DNA of 10,192 nucleotides from an uncultured Clostridia bacterium (GCA_937893735.1 CALBGD010000087.1:1-10192); one strand, 5' to 3'; positions 1-7,833 are shown, counted from the first letter of the stretch. The notes: a model not told the origin generated them from the letters alone. Numbers and translations are program-made.

Positions 1-138
1 GCGCGACAGCGAAGCAAGGCTGTCGTGGTCGGTTATGGCAAGGCAGCGGACATCGTTCCTGTCCGCCTGACGGATAACATCGGATATCCCGAGTGAGCCG
101 TCTGAAATAGTTGTGTGGCAATGTAGATCTGCTTTCAT
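1..138 (-). CDS. PHP-domain metal-dependent phosphoesterase, N-terminal fragment
   Basis: The reverse strand from 138 encodes 46 residues before the window edge, opening MKADLHCHTTISDGSLG and reaching AITDHDS at residues 35-41. The HxH pair (His6, His8) and the TDHD motif are the first two metal-binding motifs of the PHP (polymerase and histidinol phosphatase) superfamily. The short, immediate start matches the TrpH/YciV-like phosphoesterases, which hydrolyse phosphate esters such as 3',5'-nucleotide bisphosphates, rather than DNA polymerase III alpha. The ATG at 138-136 is preceded by a GAGGTG ribosome site about 7 nt away, and a strong minus-strand promoter lies at 222-250. The gene diverges from the topoisomerase gene. 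Most of the protein lies outside the window, so the substrate cannot be judged; the family call is firm, the exact function is not. Confidence 0.85.
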   Translation of the reverse strand, partial: MKADLHCHTTISDGSLGISDVIRQADRNDVRCLAITDHDSLASLSR

Positions 139-221
139 TTAGTCACCTCGTCTGTATATCGGACCGGCGAACCGGCTGTGGGGGACATTTTGACTTGCTT
201 TATGCACATACGCTATTAAAT

Positions 222-250
222 ATTATATCACTTTTCGCATTTTAATGCAA
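222..250 (-). promoter_or_regulatory. sigma-A promoter for the PHP gene, extended -10
   Basis: Read on the minus strand: -35 TTGCAT (250-245), a 17-nt spacer, and a perfect TATAAT -10 (227-222) preceded by TGA, an extended -10. This predicts a start near 214 and a leader of about 75 nt before the ATG at 138. The leader holds a small inverted repeat, CCGG(cgaa)CCGG-like, at about 164-175. Spacing and hexamers are near ideal; the call is by eye. Confidence 0.75.
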
Positions 251-386
251 GTGCTTTTTTATCATTTTACCAAACTATCACACAAAAGTGTCGAAATTCT
301 GACCTTTGCAAAAAAAAACGGCAAAAATCGCTGATTATAATTTACCTGCAATATTTAGTGCTTCATAAATTGCGCGTTTATTCCCC

Positions 387-415
387 TTGCTTTTTTTGTG
401 GAATTGTGATATACT
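387..415 (+). promoter_or_regulatory. sigma-A promoter for the parE-parC-fhs-tsaEB run, extended -10
   Basis: -35 TTGCTT (387-392), 17-nt spacer, -10 TATACT (410-415) with TGA directly before it (extended -10). Transcription would start near 422, giving a leader of about 58 nt to the ATG at 480. It is the only clear promoter I see before the five-gene run, so it probably drives all of it. Confidence 0.75.
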
Positions 416-479
416 AAAAAGGATAATGCAGTTTTATGCTCTTTGTGAGGCATGACTGCGGTAAACAGGAGAGGCATAG

Positions 480-1868
480 ATGGCAAAGGAAAACAATTAC
501 AACGATCTGGTATCGCTGAAGGGTCCTGACCAGGTGCGCCTGCGCCCGGGGGTAATTTTCGGCTCCGACAGCGTGGACGGCTGCCGGCATTCGGTTTTCG
601 AGATCATCTCGAACTCGATAGACGAGGCGCGCGAGGGCTACGGCAAGCGCATAATCATCACGCTCCATGCGGATAAGTCGATAACCGTAGAGGACTTCGG
701 ACGCGGTATCCCGATAGATTTCAACAAGGCTGAGGACAAGTACAACTGGGAGCTTGCGTTCTGCACGCTGTATGCAGGCAGCAAGTACAACAACAATTCC
801 GGCGGAAACTACTCGTTCGCTCTCGGTCTGAACGGACTGGGACTCTGCGCAACGCAGTTCTCCAGCGAATACATGGAGGTAGAGAGCCGCAGGGGGCAGT
901 GGAATTACTCGCTGCGCTTTGAAAAGGGCTTCAACGTGACCCCCGATGAGCGCGGATTCAAGAAATCCCGCGGGGACGGCTCCACCGGAACCAAAATCAC
1001 ATGGAAGCCCGACCTGGAGGTTTTCACGGATATCGACATCGGCGCTGATTACCTCGCGGATATCCTGCGCAGGCAGGCGATAGTCAACGACGGCGTTGAG
1101 CTGGTATTAAAGGACGAACATGAGGACGGCACGTTCACCGAGCAGATATTCTGCTACGAAAACGGAATCAAGGATTACCTGCTGGAGGTAGTCGGCGACA
1201 AGTCCATGACGACCCCGCAGTACTGGACGGCGGAGCGTCAGGGCCGCGACCGCGAGGACAAGGACGAGTACAAGCTGAAAATGAACGTTGCATTCACGTT
1301 CAGCAAGGAAGTCCAGTTCATTGAGCACTACCACAATTCAAGCTGGCTGGAGCACGGCGGAAGCCCGCAGAAAGCGCTCCAGAAGGCGTTTCTGTCCCAG
1401 ATAGACGGCTACCTGAAAAACGGAAACAAGTACAATAAGGGCGAAAAGAGCATAAAGTGGGAGGACGTTGAGGACTGCCTCGTGTTCATTTCCAACAACT
1501 TTTCGACCCAGGCAAGCTACGAAAACCAGACGAAAAAGGCGATAAACAACGAGTTCATCACCGAGGCAATGACCGAGTGGCTGAAGCACCAGCTCGAGGT
1601 GTATTTCCTTGAAAACCCGGACGAAGCCGTAAAGATAGGCACGCAGGTGCTGATAAACAAGCGCTCCCGCGAGAACGCCGACAAGGTGCGCCAGAGCACG
1701 CTCCAGAAGCTGACGGGCAGCATCGACCTCACAAATCGTATAGACAAATTCGTTGACTGCCGCAGCAATTGTAGAGGGCGACTCGGCGCTGGGTTCCGTA
1801 AAGCTCGCCCGGGACGCGGAGTTTCAGGCGGTGATTCCGGTGCGCGGAAAGATACTGAACTGTCTTAA
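480..1868 (+). CDS. parE: ParE/GyrB-like N-terminal part: GHKL ATPase plus transducer domain
   Basis: This is the ATP-binding half of a type IIA topoisomerase B subunit, which hydrolyses ATP to drive strand passage. Visible motifs: RPG at 22-24; the N box EIISNSIDEA (41-50) with catalytic-type Glu41 and Mg-binding Asn45; the ATP-binding DFGRGIP (72-78); the glycine-rich lid GLNGLGL (116-122); GTK with following PD (170-178). The transducer domain follows to about residue 430, ending at KFVDCRS. The last roughly 36 residues, after Ser429, are out-of-frame product running to a stop at 1866-1868. The ATG at 480 has an AGGAG site (467-471) 8 nt upstream. The form RPGVIFGSDS instead of RPGMYIG suggests the divergent clostridial paralogue rather than housekeeping GyrB. 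Assigning it to topoisomerase IV is an inference from the paired ParC-like gene. Confidence 0.85.
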   Translation: MAKENNYNDLVSLKGPDQVRLRPGVIFGSDSVDGCRHSVFEIISNSIDEAREGYGKRIIITLHADKSITVEDFGRGIPIDFNKAEDKYNWELAFCTLYAGSKYNNNSGGNYSFALGLNGLGLCATQFSSEYMEVESRRGQWNYSLRFEKGFNVTPDERGFKKSRGDGSTGTKITWKPDLEVFTDIDIGADYLADILRRQAIVNDGVELVLKDEHEDGTFTEQIFCYENGIKDYLLEVVGDKSMTTPQYWTAERQGRDREDKDEYKLKMNVAFTFSKEVQFIEHYHNSSWLEHGGSPQKALQKAFLSQIDGYLKNGNKYNKGEKSIKWEDVEDCLVFISNNFSTQASYENQTKKAINNEFITEAMTEWLKHQLEVYFLENPDEAVKIGTQVLINKRSRENADKVRQSTLQKLTGSIDLTNRIDKFVDCRSNCRGRLGAGFRKARPGRGVSGGDSGARKDTELS

Positions 1869-2439
1869 AGCAAGCTACGACAAGATATTCAAGAGCGAGA
1901 TAATCACTAATTTAATAAAGGTTCTTGGCTGCGGCGTGGAGGTAAAGACCAAGGCGAACAGGCAGCTTTCAACATTCAACCTTGATAATCTCCGCTGGAA
2001 TAAAATCGTTATATGCACCGATGCCGACGAGGACGGATTCCAGATCCGCACGCTTATCCTTACGATGATACAGGAGCTGTGCCCCACGCTTATCGAAAAG
2101 GGCTATGTCTACATCGCGGAATCCCCGCTGTACGAGATAACCACCAAGGAGCGCACCTACTTCGCCTACACAGAGCCGGAGAAAACCAAGATACTCGGCA
2201 TGATAGGCGAGAATAAGTACTCCATTCAGCGAAGCAAAGGTCTCGGTGAGAACGACCCTGACATGATGAGCCTCACCACAATGAATCCCGAAACGCGCCG
2301 TCTGATAAAGGTGAATCCCACGGACGTTGAAGCGACCCGCGAGATGTTCGACGTGCTCCTCGGCAACAATCTGGAGGGGCGCAAGCGCTTCATCAAGGAA
2401 AACGGAAGTAAGTATCTTGCCGCCGCTGATATAAGCTGA
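1753..2439 (+). CDS. parE: ParE/GyrB-like C-terminal part: Toprim domain, frame-shifted remainder
   Basis: This continues the parE-like protein in the next frame. It carries the Toprim motifs that coordinate Mg for DNA cleavage: VEGDSALGS with the catalytic Glu at 1774-1776, and DADEDG at 2020-2037 (family form DxDxDG). It then has KGLGEN near 2236-2253 and TTMNPETRRLIKV, the conserved B-subunit C-terminus. Real homology begins at about 1767 (IVEGDS). The in-frame TTG at 1753 only makes an artificial start: it has no ribosome site and its first four residues do not fit the family. As written, this part would not be translated well by itself. It ends 44 nt before the parC-like gene. Confidence 0.8.
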   Translation: MTAAAIVEGDSALGSVKLARDAEFQAVIPVRGKILNCLKASYDKIFKSEIITNLIKVLGCGVEVKTKANRQLSTFNLDNLRWNKIVICTDADEDGFQIRTLILTMIQELCPTLIEKGYVYIAESPLYEITTKERTYFAYTEPEKTKILGMIGENKYSIQRSKGLGENDPDMMSLTTMNPETRRLIKVNPTDVEATREMFDVLLGNNLEGRKRFIKENGSKYLAAADIS

Positions 2440-2483
2440 TCCGGATACTGATTCAGAATTAAGACAACAGAGGAAGTATAGAT

Positions 2484-4718
2484 TTGAAGAAAAACACTCC
2501 AAAAAAGCAGCCGAAGCGCTTCAGCTCCTCAATGTCGGGAGCATATATCGAGGGCAGCGGCATAGTCGAGCAGAAGGATATAGTCAGCACGCTTGAAGAG
2601 AACTATATGCCCTATGCGATGAGCGTTATAGTCAGCCGAGCGCTCCCGGAGATAGACGGCTTCAAGCCCTCTCACCGGAAGCTGCTGTATACGATGTATA
2701 AGATGGGGCTCCTTACCGGAAGCCGCACCAAATCTGCGAATATCGTGGGTCAGACCATGCGGCTGAACCCCCACGGTGATGCGGCAATTTACGAAACCAT
2801 GGTAAGACTAGCCCGGGGAAACGAGGCGCTTCTGCACCCCTACGTTGACAGCAAGGGCAATTTCGGCAAGGCGTATTCCCGCGATATGGCTTATGCGGCT
2901 TCGCGATACACCGAGGCGAAGCTGGAGCCGATAAGCGGCGAGCTCTTCGCCGAGATAGACAAGGACGCCGTGGACATGGTGCCGAACTACGACAACACCA
3001 TGCTGGAGCCCAGCCTTTTCCCGGTAAGATACCCGGCGGTGCTGGTGAACAACAACTTCGGACTTGCGGTATCCATGGCGAGCAATATCTGCTCGTTCAA
3101 TCTCAGCGAGATCTGCGAGACCACCATCGCGCTGATGAAGGACCCGGAGCACGACGCGCTTTCCACGCTGAAAGGTCCGGATTTCCCGGGAGGCGGCTAT
3201 ATCGTCTATGACGAGGCCGAAATGAACAAGATCTACCGCACGGGAATGGGCGCCGTAAAGGTCAGGGCGGTGTATAACTACGACCCGGATTCCCGCTGTA
3301 TCGAGGTAACTCAGATACCGCCGACCACCACCATCGAGGCGATAATCGACAAGGTGGTGGAGCTGGTAAAGGACGGAAAACTCAAGGAAATATCCGATGT
3401 CCGGGACGAGACCGACCTTTCCGGTCTGCGGCTTGCGTTCGACCTGAAAAAGGGGCAGGACCCCGACGCGGTGATGAACAAGCTGTTCAGGCTCACGCCG
3501 CTTCAGGATAACTTCAACTGCAACTTTAACGTACTCATAAACGGAAGCCCGCGCGTCATGGGCGTGTACGAGATACTGAACGAGTGGACGATATTCCGGC
3601 GCGGCTGCGTAAAGCGCCGGGTTGCTTTCGACCTGAAAAAGAAGAAAGAGAAGCTCCACCTGCTGAACGGTCTCAAAAAGATACTGCTCGACATCGACTA
3701 CGCGATAAAGCTTATCCGCGAGACCGACGAGGAAGCCGAGGTAGTGCCTAATCTTATGATAGGCTTCGGGATAGACGAGGTTCAGGCGGAATATGTTGCA
3801 GAAATAAAGCTGCGCCACATCAACCGCGAATATATCCTCAAGCGCACGCAGGAGACCGCAGACCTCGAAAAGGAAATCGCGGATATGGAGGATATCCTCG
3901 GGAATGAAAAGCGCGTCAACAAGCTGATAATAGACGAGCTGCGCGACATCTCGAAGAAATACGGTCAGCCGCGCCGCACGATGTTCCTCTATGACGTTGA
4001 GGAATCCGCAGATATCGCGGAGGAGCCGGTCAAGCTCGGTCCGGTGAACATCTTCCTGACCCGCGAGGGATATTTCAAGAAGATAACGCCGCAGTCGCTG
4101 CGCATGAGCAATCAGCACAAGCTGAAAGAAAACGACGAGGTGATCCTTGCCCGGGAGGTCAGCGGAAACGCAGAGCTGCTGTTCTTTACTGACAAACATC
4201 AGGTCTACAAGACGCGCTGCACCGATTTCGACGAGACCAAGGCGAGCGCCATGGGCGACTATATCCCGGCGAAGCTCGGATTCGACGACGGCGAGAGCAT
4301 ACGCTTCCTTGCGGTGACGGAGGATTACAGTGAAACGCTGGTGATGTTCTTCCGCAACGGAAAATGCGCGAAGGTGCCGCTTTCCAGCTACGAGACCAAG
4401 ACAAGGCGAAAGAAGCTTTCCGGAGCCTACTCCGACCTGTCGGAGCTTGTGGGAATGTTCCTGATAAAGGGCGAGGCGGATTTCGTGCTGAGTTCCACGG
4501 CGGGAAAGGCGCTGGTGTTCAATACCGCGCTGGTGCTGCCAAAGGCTGCGCGTGACACTCAGGGAGTTCAGGTAATGCGCCTTACCAAGGCGGAGCTCTC
4601 CGGAGCCTATCCGGTTGAAAACAGCGGCGTAAAGGATATCGAAGCGCTGCGCATAAAGACCATTCCCTCCGCGGGAACGGCGACAGACGAGGACATTGAT
4701 CAGCTCACGCTGATGTGA
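2484..4718 (+). CDS. parC: ParC/GyrA-like type IIA topoisomerase A subunit
   Basis: The 744-residue A subunit cleaves and rejoins DNA together with the B subunit. In order: a Lys-rich N-terminus; ALPEIDGFKPSHRKLLY (53-69), the winged-helix start; NPHGDAAIYE (95-104) in the quinolone region; catalytic Tyr142 in SRYTEAKL with the partner Arg141; FGLAVSMASNI, the DNA-bending segment; the tower and coiled-coil regions; and a C-terminal beta-pinwheel-type region from about 510. The TTG at 2484 is chosen because AGAGGAAG lies about 8 nt upstream; the ATG at 2532 lacks a ribosome site. I see no GyrA-box (QRRGGKG), which favours a topoisomerase IV-like decatenase over gyrase, but this is inference. 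Ala100 and Glu104 stand where GyrA has Ser83 and Asp87. It follows the parE-like gene by 44 nt and precedes fhs by 15 nt. Confidence 0.88.
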   Translation: MKKNTPKKQPKRFSSSMSGAYIEGSGIVEQKDIVSTLEENYMPYAMSVIVSRALPEIDGFKPSHRKLLYTMYKMGLLTGSRTKSANIVGQTMRLNPHGDAAIYETMVRLARGNEALLHPYVDSKGNFGKAYSRDMAYAASRYTEAKLEPISGELFAEIDKDAVDMVPNYDNTMLEPSLFPVRYPAVLVNNNFGLAVSMASNICSFNLSEICETTIALMKDPEHDALSTLKGPDFPGGGYIVYDEAEMNKIYRTGMGAVKVRAVYNYDPDSRCIEVTQIPPTTTIEAIIDKVVELVKDGKLKEISDVRDETDLSGLRLAFDLKKGQDPDAVMNKLFRLTPLQDNFNCNFNVLINGSPRVMGVYEILNEWTIFRRGCVKRRVAFDLKKKKEKLHLLNGLKKILLDIDYAIKLIRETDEEAEVVPNLMIGFGIDEVQAEYVAEIKLRHINREYILKRTQETADLEKEIADMEDILGNEKRVNKLIIDELRDISKKYGQPRRTMFLYDVEESADIAEEPVKLGPVNIFLTREGYFKKITPQSLRMSNQHKLKENDEVILAREVSGNAELLFFTDKHQVYKTRCTDFDETKASAMGDYIPAKLGFDDGESIRFLAVTEDYSETLVMFFRNGKCAKVPLSSYETKTRRKKLSGAYSDLSELVGMFLIKGEADFVLSSTAGKALVFNTALVLPKAARDTQGVQVMRLTKAELSGAYPVENSGVKDIEALRIKTIPSAGTATDEDIDQLTLM

Positions 4719-4733
4719 TTTGGAGGACATAAA

Positions 4734-6404
4734 ATGCTTACAGATATTGAAATAGCACAGCAGGCAAAGATGAAGAAGATAACCGAGATCGCGGCAAATC
4801 TCGGCATTGAGGAAGAGGAGCTGGAGCCCTATGGACACTACAAGGCGAAGCTCTCCCAGAAGCTGTTCAACAGGCTGGCAGATAAGCCGGACGGAAAGCT
4901 GATACTTGTAACTGCCATCAACCCGACCCCCGCAGGCGAGGGAAAGACCACCACGTCCGTGGGTCTCTGCGAGGCAATGAACAAGACCGGCAGAAAGGCG
5001 ATACTCGCACTGCGCGAGCCGTCTCTCGGCCCGGTATTCGGAATCAAGGGCGGCGCGGCAGGCGGCGGTTATTCTCAGGTAGTCCCCATGGAGGACATCA
5101 ACCTGCACTTCACCGGAGATATGCACGCGATAACGGCGGCAAACAACCTTCTTGCAGCGCTGATGGACAACCATATCCAGCAGGGGAATGCGCTCGGTAT
5201 CGATGTCCGCAGGATACTGTTCAAGCGAGTTCTGGACATGAACGACAGAGCCCTCCGCAACTGCGTTATCGGCATGGGCGGCAAGGTCAACGGAATTCCC
5301 CGCGAGGATCACTTCCAGATTACCGTTGCCAGCGAGATAATGGCTATCCTCTGCCTTGCAACGGATCTTGAGGACTTAAAGGAGCGACTTGGCAATATTC
5401 TGGTTGCCTACACCTATTCCGGCGAGCCGGTATTTGCGCGCGACCTCCACGCTGTCGGCGCAATGACCGCGCTGCTCAAGGACGCCATCAACCCGAACCT
5501 CGTGCAGACCCTCGAGGGCAATCCCGCGCTTGTCCACGGCGGTCCCTTCGCGAATATCGCTCACGGCTGCAACTCCGTGAGAGCGACAAAGCTTGCAATG
5601 AAGCTCAGCGACTACACCATCACTGAGGCAGGCTTCGGCTCTGATCTCGGCGCTGAAAAGTTCTTCGACATCAAGTGCCGCTACGCTGACCTGAAGCCAG
5701 ACTGCACTGTGCTTGTGGCGACTATCCGTGCGCTGAAGTACAACGGCGGCGTTGCAAAGCCCGACCTCACCAAGGAGAACGTTGAAGCTCTTGAAAAGGG
5801 AATCGTGAACCTCGGCGTGCATATCGAGAACCTGAAGAAGTTCGGCGTTCCGGTAGTTGTTGCCATCAACCATTTCTACACCGATACGGACGCTGAAATT
5901 GCCGTAGTTAAGGATTACTGCGAGAAGCACGGCGCAAAGGTCGCTTTCTCCGATGTGTTCCTCAAGGGCGGCGAGGGTGGAATCGAGCTCGCAAACGCAG
6001 TCGTAGAGACCATCGAGAGCACCAAGAGCGAGTACAAGCCGCTCTATGACGAGAAGCTCACCGTTAAGGAGAAGCTGGATATCATCGCAAAGGAGATATA
6101 CCGCGCTGACGGCGTTGATTTCACTCCCAAGGCGGCAAAGGCGCTCAAGGAGATAGAAGCGCTCGGTCTGGACAGAGTTCCGGTGTGCGTTGCAAAGACA
6201 CAGTACTCCCTCTCTGACGACCCCGCAAAGCTCGGCAAGCCGGAGCATTTCAGGATAACCGTCAGCGACGTAAGGGCTTCCGCAGGCGCGGGATTTGTGG
6301 TTGTCTATACCGGCGACGTTATGGTAATGCCGGGTCTGCCGAAGGTTCCCGCCGCTGACAATATCGACGTTGACGCAGACGGAAAGATCACAGGTCTGTT
6401 CTGA
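4734..6404 (+). CDS. fhs: Formate-tetrahydrofolate ligase
   Basis: This 556-residue cytosolic enzyme joins formate to tetrahydrofolate using ATP, giving 10-formyl-THF for purine and formyl-Met synthesis and for acetogen-type one-carbon flow. The length is normal for the family. The signature loop [10 protein letters not shown] (64-73) binds the phosphate. It is followed by [28 protein letters not shown] and [13 protein letters not shown], all highly conserved in FTHFS. The C-terminal segment with [13 protein letters not shown] is also typical. The ATG at 4734 has GGAGG (4722-4726) 7 nt upstream. The gene starts 15 nt after the parC-like gene and its TGA overlaps the ATG of tsaE by one base. 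The sequence shows nothing abnormal. Its place between topoisomerase and t6A genes looks like shared transcription rather than shared function. Confidence 0.97.
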   Translation: MLTDIEIAQQAKMKKITEIAANLGIEEEELEPYGHYKAKLSQKLFNRLADKPDGKLILVTAINPTPAGEGKTTTSVGLCEAMNKTGRKAILALREPSLGPVFGIKGGAAGGGYSQVVPMEDINLHFTGDMHAITAANNLLAALMDNHIQQGNALGIDVRRILFKRVLDMNDRALRNCVIGMGGKVNGIPREDHFQITVASEIMAILCLATDLEDLKERLGNILVAYTYSGEPVFARDLHAVGAMTALLKDAINPNLVQTLEGNPALVHGGPFANIAHGCNSVRATKLAMKLSDYTITEAGFGSDLGAEKFFDIKCRYADLKPDCTVLVATIRALKYNGGVAKPDLTKENVEALEKGIVNLGVHIENLKKFGVPVVVAINHFYTDTDAEIAVVKDYCEKHGAKVAFSDVFLKGGEGGIELANAVVETIESTKSEYKPLYDEKLTVKEKLDIIAKEIYRADGVDFTPKAAKALKEIEALGLDRVPVCVAKTQYSLSDDPAKLGKPEHFRITVSDVRASAGAGFVVVYTGDVMVMPGLPKVPAADNIDVDADGKITGLF

Positions 6405-7057
6405 TGGAAGAATACGTTGAGTACACCTCGAACAGCCCGGAGGACACCGCGCGTATCGCCGCTGAGATAGCGTCACAGCTCCGGGCGGGGGATATAATCC
6501 TCTATGAAGGGGACATGGGCGCCGGCAAGACTACTTTTACCAAGGGGCTTGCCGCGGCTCTCGGCATAACCGACCCGGTGACCAGCCCGACCTTCGCGCT
6601 GGTGAACGAGTACACCGAGGGCAGACTGCCGCTGTTCCACTTTGACCTCTACCGGATAGACAGCTATGACGACCTGTACGCCATCGGGTTCCTTGATTAC
6701 CTTGACCGGGGCGGAATAATCGCGGCTGAATGGAGCGAGAACATCGAGGGTCTGGAGCAGGAGCTTTCCGGCGACAGCACCCGCACCATACTGAAGATAC
6801 GCATTGAGAAATCCGGCGAGAGCGAGCGGCGCATAAAGGTCAGCGGACATATCGTCTGCCCGCTGTGCGGCAGTAACGAGGTATCCCGCTCTACCGTAAG
6901 GCAGACCGGGGAAGTCGTCCGTATCTGCGAGGGCTGCGGGGCGCTCTGGACGGAGCCGCGCATTTCCGCAGAAAACGCGGACACGTTCACGCACTATATG
7001 GAAAGCCGCGGTATGAAGCCCTACTGGAACGAGCTTGAAAACAAGACGTATTTGTGA
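6404..7057 (+). CDS. tsaE: tRNA t6A-modification ATPase TsaE fused to a C-terminal zinc ribbon
   Basis: Residues 1 to about 146 form TsaE (YjeE), the P-loop ATPase that assists TsaB-TsaD in making threonylcarbamoyl-adenosine at tRNA position 37. The Walker A GDMGAGKTT (36-44), TSPTFALVNEY (60-70), HFDLYRI (79-85) and AAEW (107-110) are all typical. TsaE is normally about 150 residues; this one has 217. The extra tail carries C152-x2-C155 and C175-x2-C178, a four-cysteine zinc ribbon, followed by a charged, aromatic end (YMESRGMKPYWNELE). Translation runs through the junction with no stop or shift. The ATG overlaps the fhs stop (TGATG) with no strong ribosome site, so coupled translation is likely. 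tsaB follows 20 nt later, which supports the TsaE call. The role of the tail is unknown; it may once have been a separate small gene. Confidence 0.9.
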   Translation: MEEYVEYTSNSPEDTARIAAEIASQLRAGDIILYEGDMGAGKTTFTKGLAAALGITDPVTSPTFALVNEYTEGRLPLFHFDLYRIDSYDDLYAIGFLDYLDRGGIIAAEWSENIEGLEQELSGDSTRTILKIRIEKSGESERRIKVSGHIVCPLCGSNEVSRSTVRQTGEVVRICEGCGALWTEPRISAENADTFTHYMESRGMKPYWNELENKTYL

Positions 7058-7077
7058 TACGCTGAGGGAGTGATAAG

Positions 7078-7770
7078 ATGATTTTAGGCATAGACAGCTC
7101 TGCGATAAGCGCAGGCTGCGCGCTGATGGACGATTCCGGCAGGATAATCGCAGAGCAGTTTCTGAACACGAAGCACACGCATTCCCAGACGCTTCTTCCG
7201 ATGATAGAGAGCATGATGAAGTGCGCGGGAGTTTCCATCGCCAATCTTGACGCAGCAGCTGTGACTGTGGGTCCGGGGTCTTTCACAGGGCTCCGCATAG
7301 GCGTTTCCACCGTCAAGGGAATGTGCTACGGGGCGGGGAAGAAGGGCGTTCCCGTTTCCTCGCTGGAGGCGATAGCATACAACTTCCCGGGCATAGACGG
7401 CACGATTGTATGCTGTATGGACGCACGCTGCGGTCAGGTCTACAATGCAGTTTTCCGCAGCGAGGGCGGAGTTATCACCCGCCTGTGCGCCGACCGCGCG
7501 ATTCGTCTGGAGGAGCTCGCCAAGGAGCTTGGATCCATGTCCGGAAGGATAATTCTCGCAGGTGACGGAGCGGAGCTTGCTCATAAGTCCACGGAGGAAA
7601 AATACGAGCTTGCGCCATACCCGCTGAGATTCCAGCGCGGCAGCGGAGTCTGCTTTGCGGCGCAGGGCAGGGAGCTTATCGACCCGGCGGCGCTCATGCC
7701 GAGCTATCTCAGGCTGCCTCAGGCGGAGCGCGAGAGACTGGCGCGCGAGGGAAAGGCGGTTTCGGAATAA
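7078..7770 (+). CDS. tsaB: tRNA threonylcarbamoyladenosine biosynthesis protein TsaB
   Basis: This 230-residue ASKHA-fold protein is the non-catalytic dimer partner of TsaD in the bacterial t6A complex, which also recruits TsaE. Visible features: ILGIDSSAISAG at 2-13 (degenerate phosphate loop); HSQTLLPMIESMM; the hallmark VTVGPGSFTGLRIGVSTVKG at about 62-81; and the C-terminal SYLRLPQAERER common in clostridial TsaB. Length is normal. The ATG at 7078 has GAGGGAG (7064-7070) 7 nt upstream. It lies 20 nt after tsaE, the usual order. The genes that often follow in Firmicutes, rimI and tsaD, are not next to it here, so the catalytic TsaD must be encoded elsewhere. Confidence 0.95.
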   Translation: MILGIDSSAISAGCALMDDSGRIIAEQFLNTKHTHSQTLLPMIESMMKCAGVSIANLDAAAVTVGPGSFTGLRIGVSTVKGMCYGAGKKGVPVSSLEAIAYNFPGIDGTIVCCMDARCGQVYNAVFRSEGGVITRLCADRAIRLEELAKELGSMSGRIILAGDGAELAHKSTEEKYELAPYPLRFQRGSGVCFAAQGRELIDPAALMPSYLRLPQAERERLAREGKAVSE

Positions 7771-7800
7771 CTTTTAATTACTGACAAAAGGAGAATTTGT

Positions 7801-7833
7801 TTGACTAACTTTACATCGGCTATTGTTCGTTGA
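7801..7833 (+). CDS. Possible 10-codon leader ORF before the RNHCP gene (speculative)
   Basis: AAAAGGAG (7786-7793) is a strong ribosome site. Seven nt later a TTG at 7801 opens a 10-residue frame, MTNFTSAIVR, closed by TGA at 7831-7833 at the foot of the hairpins described next. The position and the strong site suggest a leader peptide or a decayed gene start. No amino acid is enriched in a way that would name a regulatory signal, and the TTG start weakens the case. Confidence 0.2.
   Translation: MTNFTSAIVR

Larger units (their letters stand above)
139..479. other. Divergent AT-rich intergenic control region
   Basis: This gap separates the divergent PHP and parE-like genes. It holds one promoter for each direction (222-250 minus, 387-415 plus). 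Between them are about 135 AT-rich bases with A and T runs, a second TATAAT at 336-341 lacking a matching -35, and a short palindrome ACAC-AAAA-GTGT at 280-291. I see no ORF with a ribosome site and no terminator. The palindrome sits between the two -35 elements and could bind a shared regulator, but it is short enough to arise by chance in AT-rich DNA. Confidence 0.5.
480..2439 (+). pseudogene. parE: parE-like type IIA topoisomerase B subunit, reading frame broken near 1761-1773
   Basis: Two abutting frames together encode one GyrB/ParE-type protein: the GHKL ATPase and transducer domains in the first, the Toprim and C-terminal regions in the second. In GyrB/ParE proteins about 13 residues separate the Cys of the DC motif from the Glu of VEGDSA. 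Here TGC (1758-1760) and GAG (1774-1776) are only 13 nt apart, so about 26 nt are missing and the frame shifts. Restoring 26 nt would give about 661 residues, normal for this family, and nothing else in either part looks decayed. A sequencing or assembly error, or a very recent mutation, is therefore likelier than an old pseudogene. A split two-protein version is unlikely, because the second frame has no ribosome site before its first usable codon. The partner gene downstream is intact. Confidence 0.8.

Noticed and set aside
336..341. Additional TATAAT promoter in the divergent region
   Set aside because: No -35-like hexamer at 16-18 nt upstream; likely chance in AT-rich DNA.
1753..1766. TTG start at 1753 as a genuine start of a separate Toprim protein
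   Set aside because: No ribosome site precedes it and the first residues do not match the family; homology begins only at IVEGDS, so it is the far side of a frameshift.
1755..1775. Programmed ribosomal frameshift in the parE-like gene
   Set aside because: No slippery heptamer or following pseudoknot is evident, and a one-base shift would still leave about nine conserved residues missing.
2808..5312. Long minus-strand open frame of about 2.5 kb with no stops
   Set aside because: It lies antisense to parC and fhs and runs across their boundary. Both sense genes are clearly real by motif. The antisense product has no recognisable domain and looks like a by-product of GC-rich third codon positions.
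5376..6476. Minus-strand open frame over fhs
   Set aside because: Antisense to the strongly conserved formate-tetrahydrofolate ligase; Cys/Leu/Val-rich nonsense composition and no ribosome site of note.
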